Below are positions 33,724 to 43,044 of a stretch of 64,000 bases of DNA, piece after piece. The stretch covers positions 1,078,001 through 1,142,000 of the forward strand of contig NZ_JAOQNH010000001.1 of NCBI RefSeq assembly GCF_025961205.1, given 5' to 3'. The stretch is from Azospirillum fermentarium (GTDB lineage: Bacteria > Pseudomonadota > Alphaproteobacteria > Azospirillales > Azospirillaceae). Numbering within the stretch: position 1 is the stretch's first letter; each line of letters begins with the position of its first letter. The notes under the pieces are model-generated. The model worked only from the letters and a program-made list of their open reading frames with translations, was not told where the DNA came from and did no database searches. Position numbers and translations under genes: made by a program.

Positions 33724-34746
33724 TCATTGCTGGAAGATGGGCTCGAAGATGGCGTTCAGCGCGCCTTGCTGCGTTTGCGTCAGGTTGCCCCAGTTCTGGG
33801 TGGTGGGGCAGCGCCCGCGGTCCACGGCGGTCACCCGTTTCTTGAAGCTGAGCCAGGTGACGGTGGCCCGCGCTTCGAACTGGATGCCGTACGCGCTGGT
33901 GGCGCCGTTGTTGGCGCCCCACCCGCCGGTCATCATCGCCGCCTGTGCCCCGCCCCAGGCCAGCGGGTGCAGGCCGTTTTGGGTGGCCGCGGTGTTTTGG
34001 CAGGTGCCGGCGGGAGTGTTGGCCGGGCAGCGCCCGCCGATCACGCGCACCGGGTCCGTGCTCTGTTCGATCAGCATGTAGTTCTGCGGGTAGACCAGCC
34101 AGTCGCGCATGGATTCGGCGATCTGGATCGCGGCCATGGCGTTGCCCAGCGCATAGTCGGACTGGCTCGCCATGGACGGGGTGGTGCCGCTGTAGGTGGC
34201 GGCCATCCGCGCCACGGTCACCGCCGGGCTGTTGGCGATGGCGAACATTTCAGGATAGGTGGACCCGAAGCAGGTGCTGCTGTTGCCGGTCTCCAGCCCC
34301 CAGAAATAGATATAGCCCACCTGGGCGCCAGCGTTGCAGTTGCGGTAATAGATGGCGTTGCCAATCGAGAAATACTTATCGGTGGGGGCGGTGCCGTCAC
34401 ACCGCATGGCCGCCATCCGCAGGTATTTCAGTTTGGTGTTGACCTGCCCGTAATAATTGGCGCTGGTCGGCGCGGCGGTGGGCAGGCCGGCAACGGTGCC
34501 GGTGCAGCGCTTGGGCGTTCCGCCCGGCGCCACCGGGGTCACGGCCCCCGCCTCCCCCCATTTCCTCTGTGTCAGGTTCAGAAGGCCCTGGCGGAACACG
34601 TCGCCCAGGGCGACGAATTTGGTGCCGCTGATCGGTGTGACCTCAAAGCATTGGTTGGTGACGTCCTGGGCCAGAGCCGGGGTGCCGGACAGGGCGGTCA
34701 GCCCCAGCACCGCCGAGGCAAGGGTAAGGGAAGGCATCTTCCGCAT
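33724..34746 (-). CDS. Secreted protein of unknown function
   Basis: About 340 residues with a signal peptide cleaved after GTPALA. The mature part has eight Cys that could form disulfides (QCFEV, KRCTG, MRCDG, RNCNA, STCFG, GRCPAN, GTCQN, GRCPT), many Asn/Thr/Tyr, few charged residues and no repeats. I recognise no family. Composition is unlike its GC-rich, Arg-rich neighbours. Start may be ATG 34746 (GGAAAG upstream) or 34764. It stands alone, with a 240-bp AT-rich upstream gap (34747-34987) that holds no gene. Confidence 0.6.
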   Translation of the reverse strand: MRKMPSLTLASAVLGLTALSGTPALAQDVTNQCFEVTPISGTKFVALGDVFRQGLLNLTQRKWGEAGAVTPVAPGGTPKRCTGTVAGLPTAAPTSANYYGQVNTKLKYLRMAAMRCDGTAPTDKYFSIGNAIYYRNCNAGAQVGYIYFWGLETGNSSTCFGSTYPEMFAIANSPAVTVARMAATYSGTTPSMASQSDYALGNAMAAIQIAESMRDWLVYPQNYMLIEQSTDPVRVIGGRCPANTPAGTCQNTAATQNGLHPLAWGGAQAAMMTGGWGANNGATSAYGIQFEARATVTWLSFKKRVTAVDRGRCPTTQNWGNLTQTQQGALNAIFEPIFQQ

Positions 34747-34987
34747 GGTGCCGCGTCTTTCCATGATGGGAATGGATGAAAATCAGAACAACGAGCAGCA
34801 CATCACGCCCGTGAGAGGCGTAATGAATACATACTTCATCAAATGGCCTGTATTTTCCGTGCGATTGCTTATTATTTTTGAGAAAATGCTAAGAACGCTC
34901 TCGTGCGGAGTCAAGAAAGTTTTTAAAGTACGGATGTATTTATAAAGATAATTGCTGCGTTTGTTATTGCATGGCGTTTTCTTTTCT

Positions 34988-35875
34988 TCACGAGCCCGGC
35001 CCCGCCAGGAATTCCCCCGCCGGGTCGTGCCCCTGATACCGGCGGAGAGCCGCATCCCGCCCGCGCACCGCGTAGCAATAGACGCAGCCGTGGGGGCAGG
35101 TGTCATAGGCACCGATGTCGCGGCTTTCGGCGCACAGGCACCCCGGGCGGTTGCCCTTGGTCCGGGCGGCGATGGGGCGTCCGGCCACGTCGGACAGGCG
35201 GGCGGCGTCCACGCAGCGGGCGGGTGCGGTGCCCGCCACCCCGTCCAGCGCCGGCTGGGTGCACAGCGTCAGCGCCATGCCGTGATCCGCGGCGGTGGCG
35301 GCCAGATCGCCCAGCAGCGCCCGCTTGTCGTCCTCCCCCGCGGTGGTCCAGGTGAAACCGGCGCTGGCCGCCGCGCGGTCCAGGTTGCGGGTGGTCTTGC
35401 GGTAGGGTTCCAGGAACGACACCGTCACCTCGTCGGTCACGCCGCGCAGCGCCGCGGCCAGCCGGGCAAAGGTGTGGCGGTGCCAGTCCGGCGGGGTCAG
35501 GCCGGTCAGCACGATGGGGTCGCAGCGCCACACCACCGCCCGCGGGCCGCGGCGGCGGGCCACGTCCCGCATCTGCGCCACCGCCGTCTCCCACCCGATG
35601 ACCGAGCGTTCCAGGGGCCGGGGCAGGGCGGTGGCGGTGAATTGCACCGTATACGGGATGCCCAGAGCCTCCACCGCCGCCAGCCCGGCGGCGAAGGGGC
35701 CGAGGTTGCGGGTCCAGAACACGAACCCGTCCACCGCCGCCGGGGTCAGGTCCACCCGCCCATGTGGCCCGCCGTACGGGTTGACCGTGCGGGCGTAGCC
35801 GGCGCGCAGCCGGTTGACGAACCAGTCCCCGTAAAAGGCCGGGATGTCGGTGCGGTAGCTGGCCGAGACGATCAT
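34988..35875 (-). CDS. DUF1848 family protein
   Basis: A 295-residue DUF1848 protein. Start SASYRTDIPAFYGDWF; C-terminal cysteine cluster GCLCAESRDIGAYDTCPHGC plus VYCYA, which resembles an Fe-S or radical-SAM-type CxxxCxxC site placed unusually at the C-terminus. Some relatives are compared with DNA-repair photoproduct lyases, but the activity is unknown. ATG at 35875 overlaps the LysR stop (ATGA), so it is read with the regulator. Confidence 0.85.
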   Translation of the reverse strand: MIVSASYRTDIPAFYGDWFVNRLRAGYARTVNPYGGPHGRVDLTPAAVDGFVFWTRNLGPFAAGLAAVEALGIPYTVQFTATALPRPLERSVIGWETAVAQMRDVARRRGPRAVVWRCDPIVLTGLTPPDWHRHTFARLAAALRGVTDEVTVSFLEPYRKTTRNLDRAAASAGFTWTTAGEDDKRALLGDLAATAADHGMALTLCTQPALDGVAGTAPARCVDAARLSDVAGRPIAARTKGNRPGCLCAESRDIGAYDTCPHGCVYCYAVRGRDAALRRYQGHDPAGEFLAGPGS

Positions 35876-36789
35876 GCGGCCCACCGCCCGTCGCGGATCA
35901 TGCCGTCCAGCAGGTCCAGCGCCAGCGTGCGCACCGCGCGGGCGGCGGCGGACAGCGGGCGCCCGGCGGCGTGGGCCATCAGGATGGTGCGCTCGATGGC
36001 CGGTTCGCCGATGGGGCGGAAGGCCAGCCGTGCCGCCGCCGCCCCGCCGCGCGCCACCCGTTCCGACAGGACGGTGTAGCCGGCACCCTCGGCCACCAGC
36101 GCCTTGATCTGGTCCAGCGCGTCGATCTCCATCACCACGTCCGGCGTGCGGTCCAGCAGCAGGGCGGCGCGCTCCACCTCCTCCCGCACGCCGTGGGGAC
36201 GGCCCGGCAGGATCAGCGGCAGGCCCAGCACGGTGCCGAAGGGAATGGGCGTGCGCTCCGCCATCAGCGGGTCGCCCTGGGGGGCGGTCAGGGTCAGCCC
36301 CTCCCGCGCCACCGCCACCGTCTCCAGCCCCTCCATGCGGTCGGCGCCGAAGATCAGCGCCATGTCCACGTCACCCGACCGCACCCATTCCAGCATGTGG
36401 CCCGACAGCCCCTCCACCACCCGCAGCCGCACGCCGGGGTGACGGCGGCGCACGGCCAGGGCCAGCGGCACCGTCAGCACGCTGCCCAGCGAGGTGGGGA
36501 TGCCGATCACCGCCGGGCCGCTGGGGGCCGCCTCGATCCCCCGCACCTCGTCGCGCAGGGAGTCGAGTGACGCCACCACCCCCGCCGCCCGTTCGGCCAG
36601 CCGCCGCCCGCTGTCGGTGGGCACCACCCCGCGGGCGGTGCGCAGCACCAGGGCGCAGCCCAATTCCTCCTCCAGCCGTTTCAGATGCAGGCTGAGTGCG
36701 GGCTGCGCCACCCGCAGCGTGGCCGCGGCGCGCGACAGCGACCCGCATTCGATGATGCCCAGGAAATAGCGGAGCTGGCGGATGTCCAT
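35872..36789 (-). CDS. LysR-family regulator, GcdR-like
   Basis: A 305-residue LysR regulator. Helix-turn-helix in DIRQLRYFLGIIECGSLSRA and AATLRVAQPALSLHLKRLEEE; co-inducer domain from about residue 90. It is divergent from glutaryl-CoA dehydrogenase with a 15-bp palindrome between, the same order as the glutarate regulator GcdR in pseudomonads; hence it probably activates gcdH in response to glutarate or a related acyl compound. The ATG at 36789 fits the family start. Confidence 0.82.
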   Translation of the reverse strand: MDIRQLRYFLGIIECGSLSRAAATLRVAQPALSLHLKRLEEELGCALVLRTARGVVPTDSGRRLAERAAGVVASLDSLRDEVRGIEAAPSGPAVIGIPTSLGSVLTVPLALAVRRRHPGVRLRVVEGLSGHMLEWVRSGDVDMALIFGADRMEGLETVAVAREGLTLTAPQGDPLMAERTPIPFGTVLGLPLILPGRPHGVREEVERAALLLDRTPDVVMEIDALDQIKALVAEGAGYTVLSERVARGGAAAARLAFRPIGEPAIERTILMAHAAGRPLSAAARAVRTLALDLLDGMIRDGRWAA

Positions 36790-36801
36790 GGACGCCATCC
36801 T

Positions 36802-36816
36802 ATAACGGATCGTTAT
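36802..36816. promoter_or_regulatory. LysR-type operator (palindrome)
   Basis: ATAACGGATCGTTAT is a perfect inverted repeat ATAACG-N3-CGTTAT in the LysR/gcdH divergent gap and fits the T-N11-A rule. Confidence 0.7.
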
Positions 36817-36917
36817 GGCTGCGATAGAAAAGATCGCTTTGTCATCATGGGCGGCTTTCGGCACTCTGCCCGCCGGATAGACGCCAAGAAACCGCCCGAT
36901 TTTTGAGGAGACGCGCC

Positions 36918-38096
36918 GTGCAGCCGATGACCTGGGACGATCCCTTCCTGCTCGACAGCCAGCTCACCGACGATGAAAAGCTGATCCGCGACAGCGCCCG
37001 GTCCTACTGCCAGGACAAGCTGCAGACCCGCGTCGTCGCCGCCTTCCGCGAGGAGTATTTCGACCGCGCCATCATGGCGGAAATGGGCGAGCTGGGCCTG
37101 CTGGGCGCCACCCTGCCCGAGGAATACGGCGGGTCGGGCGTCAGCCACGTCTCGTACGGTCTGGTGGCGCGCGAGGTGGAGCGGGTGGATTCCGGCTACC
37201 GCTCGGCCATGTCGGTGCAGTCGTCGCTGGTGATGCACCCCATCTACGCCTATGGCACCGAGGAGCAGCGCAAGAAGTACCTGCCCCGGCTGGCGCGCGG
37301 CGAATGGGTCGGCTGCTTCGGCCTGACCGAGCCGGATTCGGGCTCCGACCCCGGCAGCCTGCGCACCCGTGCGGTCAAGGTGGACGGCGGCTACCGCCTG
37401 ACGGGTCAGAAGATGTGGATCACCAACAGCCCCATCGCCGATCTGGCCGTGGTGTGGGCCAAGTCCGACGCCCACGACGGCAAGATCAAGGGCTTCGTGG
37501 TCGAGCGCGGCACCAAGGGTTTCTCCACGCCCAAGATCGAGGGCAAGATCAGCCTGCGCGCCTCGGTCACGGGTGAAATCGTGCTGGACGACGCCTTCGT
37601 CCCCGACGACGCGCTGCTGCCCAATGTGTCGGGCCTGGGCGGGCCGTTCGGCTGCCTGAACAAGGCGCGCTACGGCATCGCCTGGGGTGCCCTGGGGGCG
37701 GCGGAGTTCTGCTGGCACGCCGCGCGCCAGTACACGCTGGACCGCAAGCAGTTCGGCCGCCCGCTGGCCGCCACCCAGCTCGTCCAGAAGAAGCTGGCCG
37801 ACATGCAGACCGAAATCGCGCTGGGGCTTCAGGCGGCCTTGCGCGTGGGCCGCATGATCGACGACGGCTCGTGGTCGCCGGAAGCCATCTCGCTCATCAA
37901 GCGCAACAATGTCGGCAAGGCGCTGGACATCGCCCGCGTCGCCCGCGACATGCACGGCGGCAACGGCATCTCCGAGGAATTCCAGGTCATCCGCCACATG
38001 GTGAACCTGGAGACCGTCAACACCTATGAAGGCACCCACGACGTCCACGCCCTGATCCTGGGCCGCGCCCAGACCGGCATTCAGGCGTTTTCGTAA
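36918..38096 (+). CDS. gcdH: Glutaryl-CoA dehydrogenase
   Basis: FAD acyl-CoA dehydrogenase of 392 residues, converting glutaryl-CoA to crotonyl-CoA and CO2 in lysine/tryptophan breakdown. Features: [17 protein letters not shown] and [12 protein letters not shown] (FAD/substrate), [15 protein letters not shown], the catalytic Glu in [20 protein letters not shown]. The C-terminal GIQAF is typical of GcdH. GTG start at 36918 with AGGAG 7 nt upstream. Followed by a CoA-transferase that can make glutaryl-CoA from glutarate. Confidence 0.93.
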   Translation: MQPMTWDDPFLLDSQLTDDEKLIRDSARSYCQDKLQTRVVAAFREEYFDRAIMAEMGELGLLGATLPEEYGGSGVSHVSYGLVAREVERVDSGYRSAMSVQSSLVMHPIYAYGTEEQRKKYLPRLARGEWVGCFGLTEPDSGSDPGSLRTRAVKVDGGYRLTGQKMWITNSPIADLAVVWAKSDAHDGKIKGFVVERGTKGFSTPKIEGKISLRASVTGEIVLDDAFVPDDALLPNVSGLGGPFGCLNKARYGIAWGALGAAEFCWHAARQYTLDRKQFGRPLAATQLVQKKLADMQTEIALGLQAALRVGRMIDDGSWSPEAISLIKRNNVGKALDIARVARDMHGGNGISEEFQVIRHMVNLETVNTYEGTHDVHALILGRAQTGIQAFS

Positions 38097-38104
38097 GGGG
38101 TAGG

Positions 38105-38382
38105 AGCCGGACAATCCCCCCTCTCCCCGGAGGTTTACTCACTGCGCAGATCTCTAAGCAATTGATATAAAACATCTTATTTCATCGTCATTCCCGCGGA
38201 AGCGGGAATCCAGGCGTAAGCCGCGATCAGCGGCGATATGAATCGCCTGAGGTGTTGGCCATGGAAACACCTTCTGGATCCCAGCCTTCGCTGGGATGAC
38301 GATGAAAAGTTATTTTTATATCAGTATGTTGTGCGATGTGTGCCGTGCGTACCCCCGCCGGGGAGAGGGGGATTGTCCGGCT
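38105..38382. repeat. Outer inverted repeat enclosing an intergenic element
   Basis: AGCCGGACAATC followed by a C-run and TCTCCCCGG (38105-38130) recurs inverted at 38358-38382, identical except for one C in the run (six against five). The arms enclose about 227 bp that includes the dispersed repeat. The first arm starts 9 nt after the gcdH stop. Confidence 0.85.
38163..38323. repeat. MITE-like dispersed repeat, copy 2
   Basis: A 161-bp element with imperfect terminal inverted repeats of about 30 bp (TGATATAAAA...TTTCATCGTCAT at the left, ATGACGATGAAA...TTTTATATCA at the right). The inner part contains the palindrome ATTCCCGCGGAAGCGGGAAT and a block shared with 14091-14205. No coding potential. 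Confidence 0.8.
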
Positions 38383-38418
38383 GGTTGAAAGCCGCTTGAG
38401 GACAGGAAAGGAAAAATC

Positions 38419-39588
38419 ATGGCCGGGCCGCTGTCGCACGTGCGGGTTCTGGATCTGTCGCGGGTGCTGGCGGGGCCGTGGGCCACCCAGACGCTCGCCG
38501 ACATGGGGGCGGAGGTGGTGAAGATCGAACGCCCCGGCCTGGGCGACGACACCCGCGGCTGGGGGCCGCCCTTCGTCCAGGCGCCCGATCCCGACTCGGG
38601 GCGGGCGGGGATGGCGGCCTATTTCACCTGCGCCAACCGCGGCAAGCGGTCGGTGGCCATCGACTTCACCACGCCCGAGGGGGCCCGGCTCGTCCGCGAG
38701 ATGGCGGCCTCGGCGGACGTGGTGGTGGAGAACTTCAAGCGCGGCGGTCTGGTCAAGTACGGGCTGGATTACGAGTCGCTGAAGGCGGTCAAGCCCGATC
38801 TGGTCTATTGCTCCATCACCGGATTCGGCCAGACCGGGCCGTACGCCGACCGCGCCGGCTATGACGCCATGATCCAGGCCATGGGCGGGCTGATGAGCAT
38901 CACCGGCCAGCCCGACGGCGAACCGGGGGCCGAGCCGATGAAGGTCGGCGTGGCGGTGGTGGACCTGTTCACCGGCATGTACGCCGCCACCGGCATCCTG
39001 GCGGCCTTGGCCCACCGCGACCGCACGGGTGAGGGGCAGTGGATCGACCTCGCCCTGCTCGACGTGCAGGTGGCGATGCTGGCGAATCAGGCGGCCAACT
39101 TTCTGGTGTCGGGCACCGCACCGGGGCGTATGGGCAACGCGCACCCCAACATCTGCCCCTATCAGGCGTTCCCGGCTGCGGATGGTCACCTGATGCTGGC
39201 GGTGGGCAACGACCAGCAGTTCCGCCGCTTCTGCGCCGTGGCGGGGCGGGAGGATCTGGCCGACGACCCGCGCTTCGCCACCAACAAGAAGCGGGTGGAA
39301 AACCGCGCGGTGCTGGTGCCGCTGGTCCGCGCCCTGCTGGCCGCCCGCCCGCGGGACGAATGGATCGCCGGGCTGGAAGCCGCGGGCGTGCCCTGCGGCC
39401 CCATCAACACCATCGACCAGGTGTTCGCCCACCCCCAGGTGAAGGCGCGCGGGATGGTGGTGGAGTCCCGGCTTCCCGACGGCACCATCGTGCCCATGGT
39501 CGCCAACCCGCTGAAATTCTCCGCCACGCCGCTGGGGCCGTGGGCCGCCCCGCCGGTGATGCCCCCAGAGCATGACGGCCATGACTGA
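38419..39588 (+). CDS. Class III CoA-transferase (glutarate CoA-transferase-like)
   Basis: CaiB/BaiF-family CoA-transferase of 389 residues. N-terminal VLDLSRVLAGPWATQTLADMGAEVVKIE, NRGKRSV, the catalytic Asp in ALLDVQVAML and AAGVPCGPINTI. Next to gcdH it probably moves CoA from succinyl-CoA to glutarate. The ATG follows AAAGGA. It is separated from gcdH by a 322-bp gap filled by a repeat element, so the original operon may have been pushed apart. Confidence 0.88.
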   Translation: MAGPLSHVRVLDLSRVLAGPWATQTLADMGAEVVKIERPGLGDDTRGWGPPFVQAPDPDSGRAGMAAYFTCANRGKRSVAIDFTTPEGARLVREMAASADVVVENFKRGGLVKYGLDYESLKAVKPDLVYCSITGFGQTGPYADRAGYDAMIQAMGGLMSITGQPDGEPGAEPMKVGVAVVDLFTGMYAATGILAALAHRDRTGEGQWIDLALLDVQVAMLANQAANFLVSGTAPGRMGNAHPNICPYQAFPAADGHLMLAVGNDQQFRRFCAVAGREDLADDPRFATNKKRVENRAVLVPLVRALLAARPRDEWIAGLEAAGVPCGPINTIDQVFAHPQVKARGMVVESRLPDGTIVPMVANPLKFSATPLGPWAAPPVMPPEHDGHD

Positions 39589-39712
39589 CGCCTGAGCATG
39601 TCCGGCATGATCGTCAATCCTGTCGAATCTTTGTGCGCTGCGGCGCTTTTGCGGGCATAAAGATCGAAGAAACGCAACATCCGTTGCCGTTTCCTCCCTG
39701 AACCACCTTGTT

Positions 39713-39749
39713 ACGGCCCCGCCACCCTTGGCAGGGCCGTTTTCTTTTG
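39713..39749 (+). terminator. Rho-independent terminator after the CoA-transferase gene
   Basis: ACGGCCC plus GCC pairs with GGC plus GGGCCGT (one internal mismatch), followed by TTTTCTTTT. The remaining gap to hyfB contains the palindrome GGAACGTTCC at 39836-39845 and no gene. Confidence 0.75.
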
Positions 39750-39882
39750 CCCGCACCGTCCCGCCGCCTCCCATCCGCGGGGCCGGAAAAAGCGCCGCAG
39801 CGGGAGCGTTGCGGTTTTCGCTTGCATCCGTGCGCGGAACGTTCCTTACTTATTCCACCTTCATTTTTTGCGGTTTGGGGCC

Positions 39883-41916
39883 ATGGCTTTCGCTGGCGTG
39901 GCAATCCTGTGTCTCCTGCTCCTGTCGGTGTCGGGCATCGTGCTCGCACGCCGGCGCGGCGGGGACGGGTTGGTCTATGGTGGCACCGGGATGGTGTGCG
40001 CCGTGCTCACGGTTTGGGCAGCGCTGCGGCTGGCCGGTGGCGGCGTGGACGAGGTGGTGCTGCCGCTGGGGCTGCCCTGGCTGCCGGCGCATCTGCGGGC
40101 CGATGCCCTGTCCGCCTTCTTCCTGATGGTGGTGAACTTCACCGGTGCCACCGCCAGCCTGTACGGCTGGGGCTATGGCCGGGCGCATCACGCGGGCCAC
40201 GGGCCGGAACCGGGGCCGGTGCTGCCGCTTTATCCGCTGTTCCTGGCGGGGATGAATCTGGTGCTGCTGGCCAACGACGCCTTCGTCTTCCTGGTGTCGT
40301 GGGAATTCATGTCGCTGGCGTCCTGGCTGCTGGTGCTCGCCAACCACCGGGAGGAGGGGACGGGGCGGGCCGCGCGCATCTATCTCATCATGGCCGGGTT
40401 CGGCACCGCCTGCCTGCTGCTGGCCTTCGGGCTGCTGGCGGGGGGAAGCGGGGATTACAGCTTCGCCGGCATCCGCGCCCACGTGCCCACCGCCCTGGCC
40501 GGTGCGCTGGGGGTGGGGCTGGTGCTGCTGGGGGCGGGGTCCAAGGCCGGGCTGGTGCCGCTGCACATCTGGCTGCCGCTGGCCCACCCGGCGGCTCCCA
40601 GCCACGTGTCGGCGCTGATGTCGGGGGTGATGACCAAGGTGGCGGTCTACGCCATCATCCGCGTCACCTTTGACCTGATCGGCGAGCCGGTGTGGTGGTG
40701 GGGCGGGGCCATGCTGGTCACCGGGGCCGTCACCGCGGTGATGGGCATCCTCTACGCCCTGATGCAGGATGACCTGAAGCGGCTGCTGGCTTATTCCACG
40801 GTCGAGAACATCGGCGTCATCGTCATCGCGCTGGGCATGGCGCTGGTGTTCAAGGCGGCGCACGTGCCGGTGATCGCCGCACTCGCCCTGTCGGCGGCAC
40901 TGCTGCACATCGTCAACCACAGCCTGTTCAAGAGCCTGCTGTTCTTCGGCGCCGGTGCCGTGCTGTCGGCCACCGGCAGCCGCGACCTGGGGCGCATGGG
41001 CGGGCTGATCCACACCATGCCGGTCACGGCGTTCCTGATGCTGGTGGGGGCGGCGGCCATTTCCTCGCTGCCGCCGCTGAACGGGTTCGTCGGCGAATGG
41101 CTGCTGTTCCAGGCCATCCTGAACGGCCCGACCCTGCCGCAGTGGATCCTGAAGATCCTGATCGCGGTGGTGGGGGCGGCGGTGGCGCTGGCGGCGGCGC
41201 TGGCCGGGGCGTGCTTCGTGCGCGCCTATGGCACCGCGTTCCTGGGCCGGGCGCGCTCGCCGGCCATGGAGACGGCGCGTGAGGTCAATTGGGCCATGCG
41301 CTGGGCCATGGCGGTGCCGGCGCTGCTGTGCGTGGTCCTGGGCGTGATGCCCACGCCGCTTCTGCGGCTGGTGGAGCCGGCGGCCCGCCTGCTGGTGGAG
41401 GCCGGGCCGTTCGACGGGCGGGCCTACCAGCCGTGGTTCTGGCTGGCGCCGACCTCTGCCGTGGGCAATTCCTACAACGGGCTGGTGTTCCTGGTGGCGA
41501 TTGCCGCGGTGTCGGCGGTGCTGGGGCTGGGCATTCACCGCTGGGCGTCGGACCGGGTGCGCCGCTCCATCCCCTGGGGCTGCGGCTTCACCGAGCCGGA
41601 CCCGGCGGGTGTCACCCAATACACGCCCTCCAGCTTCGGCCAGCCGATCCGCCGCGCCTTCGGCGCCACGGTGTTCCGGGCGCGCGACACGGTGGAGATG
41701 CCGGAACCGGGCGACGTGCGCCCGGCGCGGCTGACCGTGCGCATGATCGACCCGGCGTGGGCATGGCTGGCCGACCCGCTGGTGCGGCTGGTCAACCGGG
41801 CGGCGGACGCCATCGACGAGATCCAGTTCCTGACCATCCGGCAGTACCTGTCCTTGATGTTCTTCGCGCTGGTGGCGTTGCTGGTGCTCGTCGCCGCGAT
41901 CCAGCAATGGCATTGA
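39883..41916 (+). CDS. hyfB: Hydrogenase-4-like membrane subunit B (antiporter-like)
   Basis: A 677-residue polytopic protein of the NuoL/MrpA-like antiporter family, matching HyfB. Core: LVSWEFMSLASWLLV, GAGSKAGLVPLHIWLPLAHP (with the conserved Lys), LAYSTVENIGVIVI, LPPLNGFVGEWLLFQ. Expected to translocate protons or sodium in the inner membrane. First of six genes hyfBCEFGI. Start ATG 39883 has only a weak ribosome site; TTG 39868 is an alternative. Confidence 0.9.
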   Translation: MAFAGVAILCLLLLSVSGIVLARRRGGDGLVYGGTGMVCAVLTVWAALRLAGGGVDEVVLPLGLPWLPAHLRADALSAFFLMVVNFTGATASLYGWGYGRAHHAGHGPEPGPVLPLYPLFLAGMNLVLLANDAFVFLVSWEFMSLASWLLVLANHREEGTGRAARIYLIMAGFGTACLLLAFGLLAGGSGDYSFAGIRAHVPTALAGALGVGLVLLGAGSKAGLVPLHIWLPLAHPAAPSHVSALMSGVMTKVAVYAIIRVTFDLIGEPVWWWGGAMLVTGAVTAVMGILYALMQDDLKRLLAYSTVENIGVIVIALGMALVFKAAHVPVIAALALSAALLHIVNHSLFKSLLFFGAGAVLSATGSRDLGRMGGLIHTMPVTAFLMLVGAAAISSLPPLNGFVGEWLLFQAILNGPTLPQWILKILIAVVGAAVALAAALAGACFVRAYGTAFLGRARSPAMETAREVNWAMRWAMAVPALLCVVLGVMPTPLLRLVEPAARLLVEAGPFDGRAYQPWFWLAPTSAVGNSYNGLVFLVAIAAVSAVLGLGIHRWASDRVRRSIPWGCGFTEPDPAGVTQYTPSSFGQPIRRAFGATVFRARDTVEMPEPGDVRPARLTVRMIDPAWAWLADPLVRLVNRAADAIDEIQFLTIRQYLSLMFFALVALLVLVAAIQQWH

Positions 41917-42044
41917 GGGGAGAGGCGATGCATAGACCGAACGCCGCGGGCCTCTCCTCTCCCGCAGCCCTCCCAAATCTGATGCTTGGAGAGCCTGGCG
42001 GCTCGGTTTTCGGGCTGGCGCGCGAAAACCGGCCCTCACCCCGG

Positions 42045-42067
42045 CCCTCTCCCCGAGGGGGAGAGGG
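42045..42067. repeat. Intergenic hairpin between hyfB and hyfC
   Basis: CCCTCTCCCC-GAG-GGGGAGAGGG is a perfect 10-bp stem of the widespread CCCTCTCCCC intergenic repeat type. Located 15 bp before hyfC, it may affect hyfC translation or stabilise the hyfB transcript end. Confidence 0.7.
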
Positions 42068-42082
42068 GGATAAGGTGGCGCG

Positions 42083-43042
42083 ATGACATCCCTTCTTCTT
42101 GCCGTCCTGTGGCAGGTGGTGCAACTGGCGCTGGTGCTGGCGCTGGCGCCGCTGCTGACCGGCTGGGTCCGCTGGGTGAAAAGCCGGCTGCTGGCCCGCC
42201 GCGGCGCCTCGCCGTTCCAGCCCTACCGCGACATCCTGCGGCTGCTGCGCAAGGATGTGGTGCTGGCCCACAACGCATCGTGGCTGTTCCGCGCCTCGCC
42301 CTACATGATCTTCACCGCCATCTGGGTGGCGGCGGGGCTGGTGCCGGCCTTCACCTCCCATCTGGCGCTGGCGCCGTCGGCGGACCTGATAGCATTGGTG
42401 GCGCTCTTGGGCAGCGCGCGGTTCTTCCTGGCGCTGGCGGGGATGGACGTGGGCACCAGCTTCGGCGGCATCGGCTCGTCGCGGGAGATGATGATCGCCG
42501 CCTTTGCCGAGCCGGCCATGCTGATGATCGTGTTCTCGGTCGCCATCCTGGTGGGCACCACCTCGCTGGCCGAGATCGCCGACTTCATGGTGTCGGGCAC
42601 CGTGGGGCTGCGGGTGTCGCTGGCGCTGGCGCTGATCGCGCTGATCATGGTGGCGATTGCCGAGAACGCCCGCATCCCCATCGACAACCCCGCCACGCAT
42701 CTGGAGCTGACCATGGTGCACGAGGCGATGGTGCTGGAATATTCCGGCCGCCATCTGGCGCTGGTGGAGGGGGCGGCGATGCTCAAGCTGCTGCTCTACA
42801 TGGCGCTGATCGCCTGCATCTTCCTGCCCTGGGGCATGGCCCATCCCGGCGACGGCGTCGGCTGGGCGCTGTGGGGGCTGGTGACCTTTACCGCCAAGAT
42901 GGCGGTGGGCGGGGCGGCCCTGGCGGTGTTCGAGACGTCGATTGCCAAGATGCGCGTGTTCCGCGTCGGCGATTTCCTCGGCGGCGCGCTGCTGCTGGGC
43001 ATCCTGGGGGCGATTTTCCTGTTCGTGTCGCGGGGGGTTTAG
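42083..43042 (+). CDS. hyfC: Hydrogenase-4-like membrane subunit C (NuoH-like)
   Basis: A 319-residue NuoH/HyfC-type subunit that anchors the peripheral arm and couples it to ion translocation. Family block: LLARRGASPFQPYRDILRLL and the acidic stretch IAENARIPIDNPATHLELTM followed by VHEAMVLEYSG. About eight membrane helices. Three bp separate its stop from the hyfE GTG. Confidence 0.92.
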   Translation: MTSLLLAVLWQVVQLALVLALAPLLTGWVRWVKSRLLARRGASPFQPYRDILRLLRKDVVLAHNASWLFRASPYMIFTAIWVAAGLVPAFTSHLALAPSADLIALVALLGSARFFLALAGMDVGTSFGGIGSSREMMIAAFAEPAMLMIVFSVAILVGTTSLAEIADFMVSGTVGLRVSLALALIALIMVAIAENARIPIDNPATHLELTMVHEAMVLEYSGRHLALVEGAAMLKLLLYMALIACIFLPWGMAHPGDGVGWALWGLVTFTAKMAVGGAALAVFETSIAKMRVFRVGDFLGGALLLGILGAIFLFVSRGV

Positions 43043-43044
43043 GG

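Noticed and set aside
38227..39774. A 515-codon ORF on the minus strand
   Set aside because: It is antisense to the CoA-transferase gene and extends into the repeat element.
39700..39882. A sigma-54 promoter before hyfB
   Set aside because: TTGGCAG occurs near 39729, but no GC element lies at the right distance and it falls in the terminator stem.
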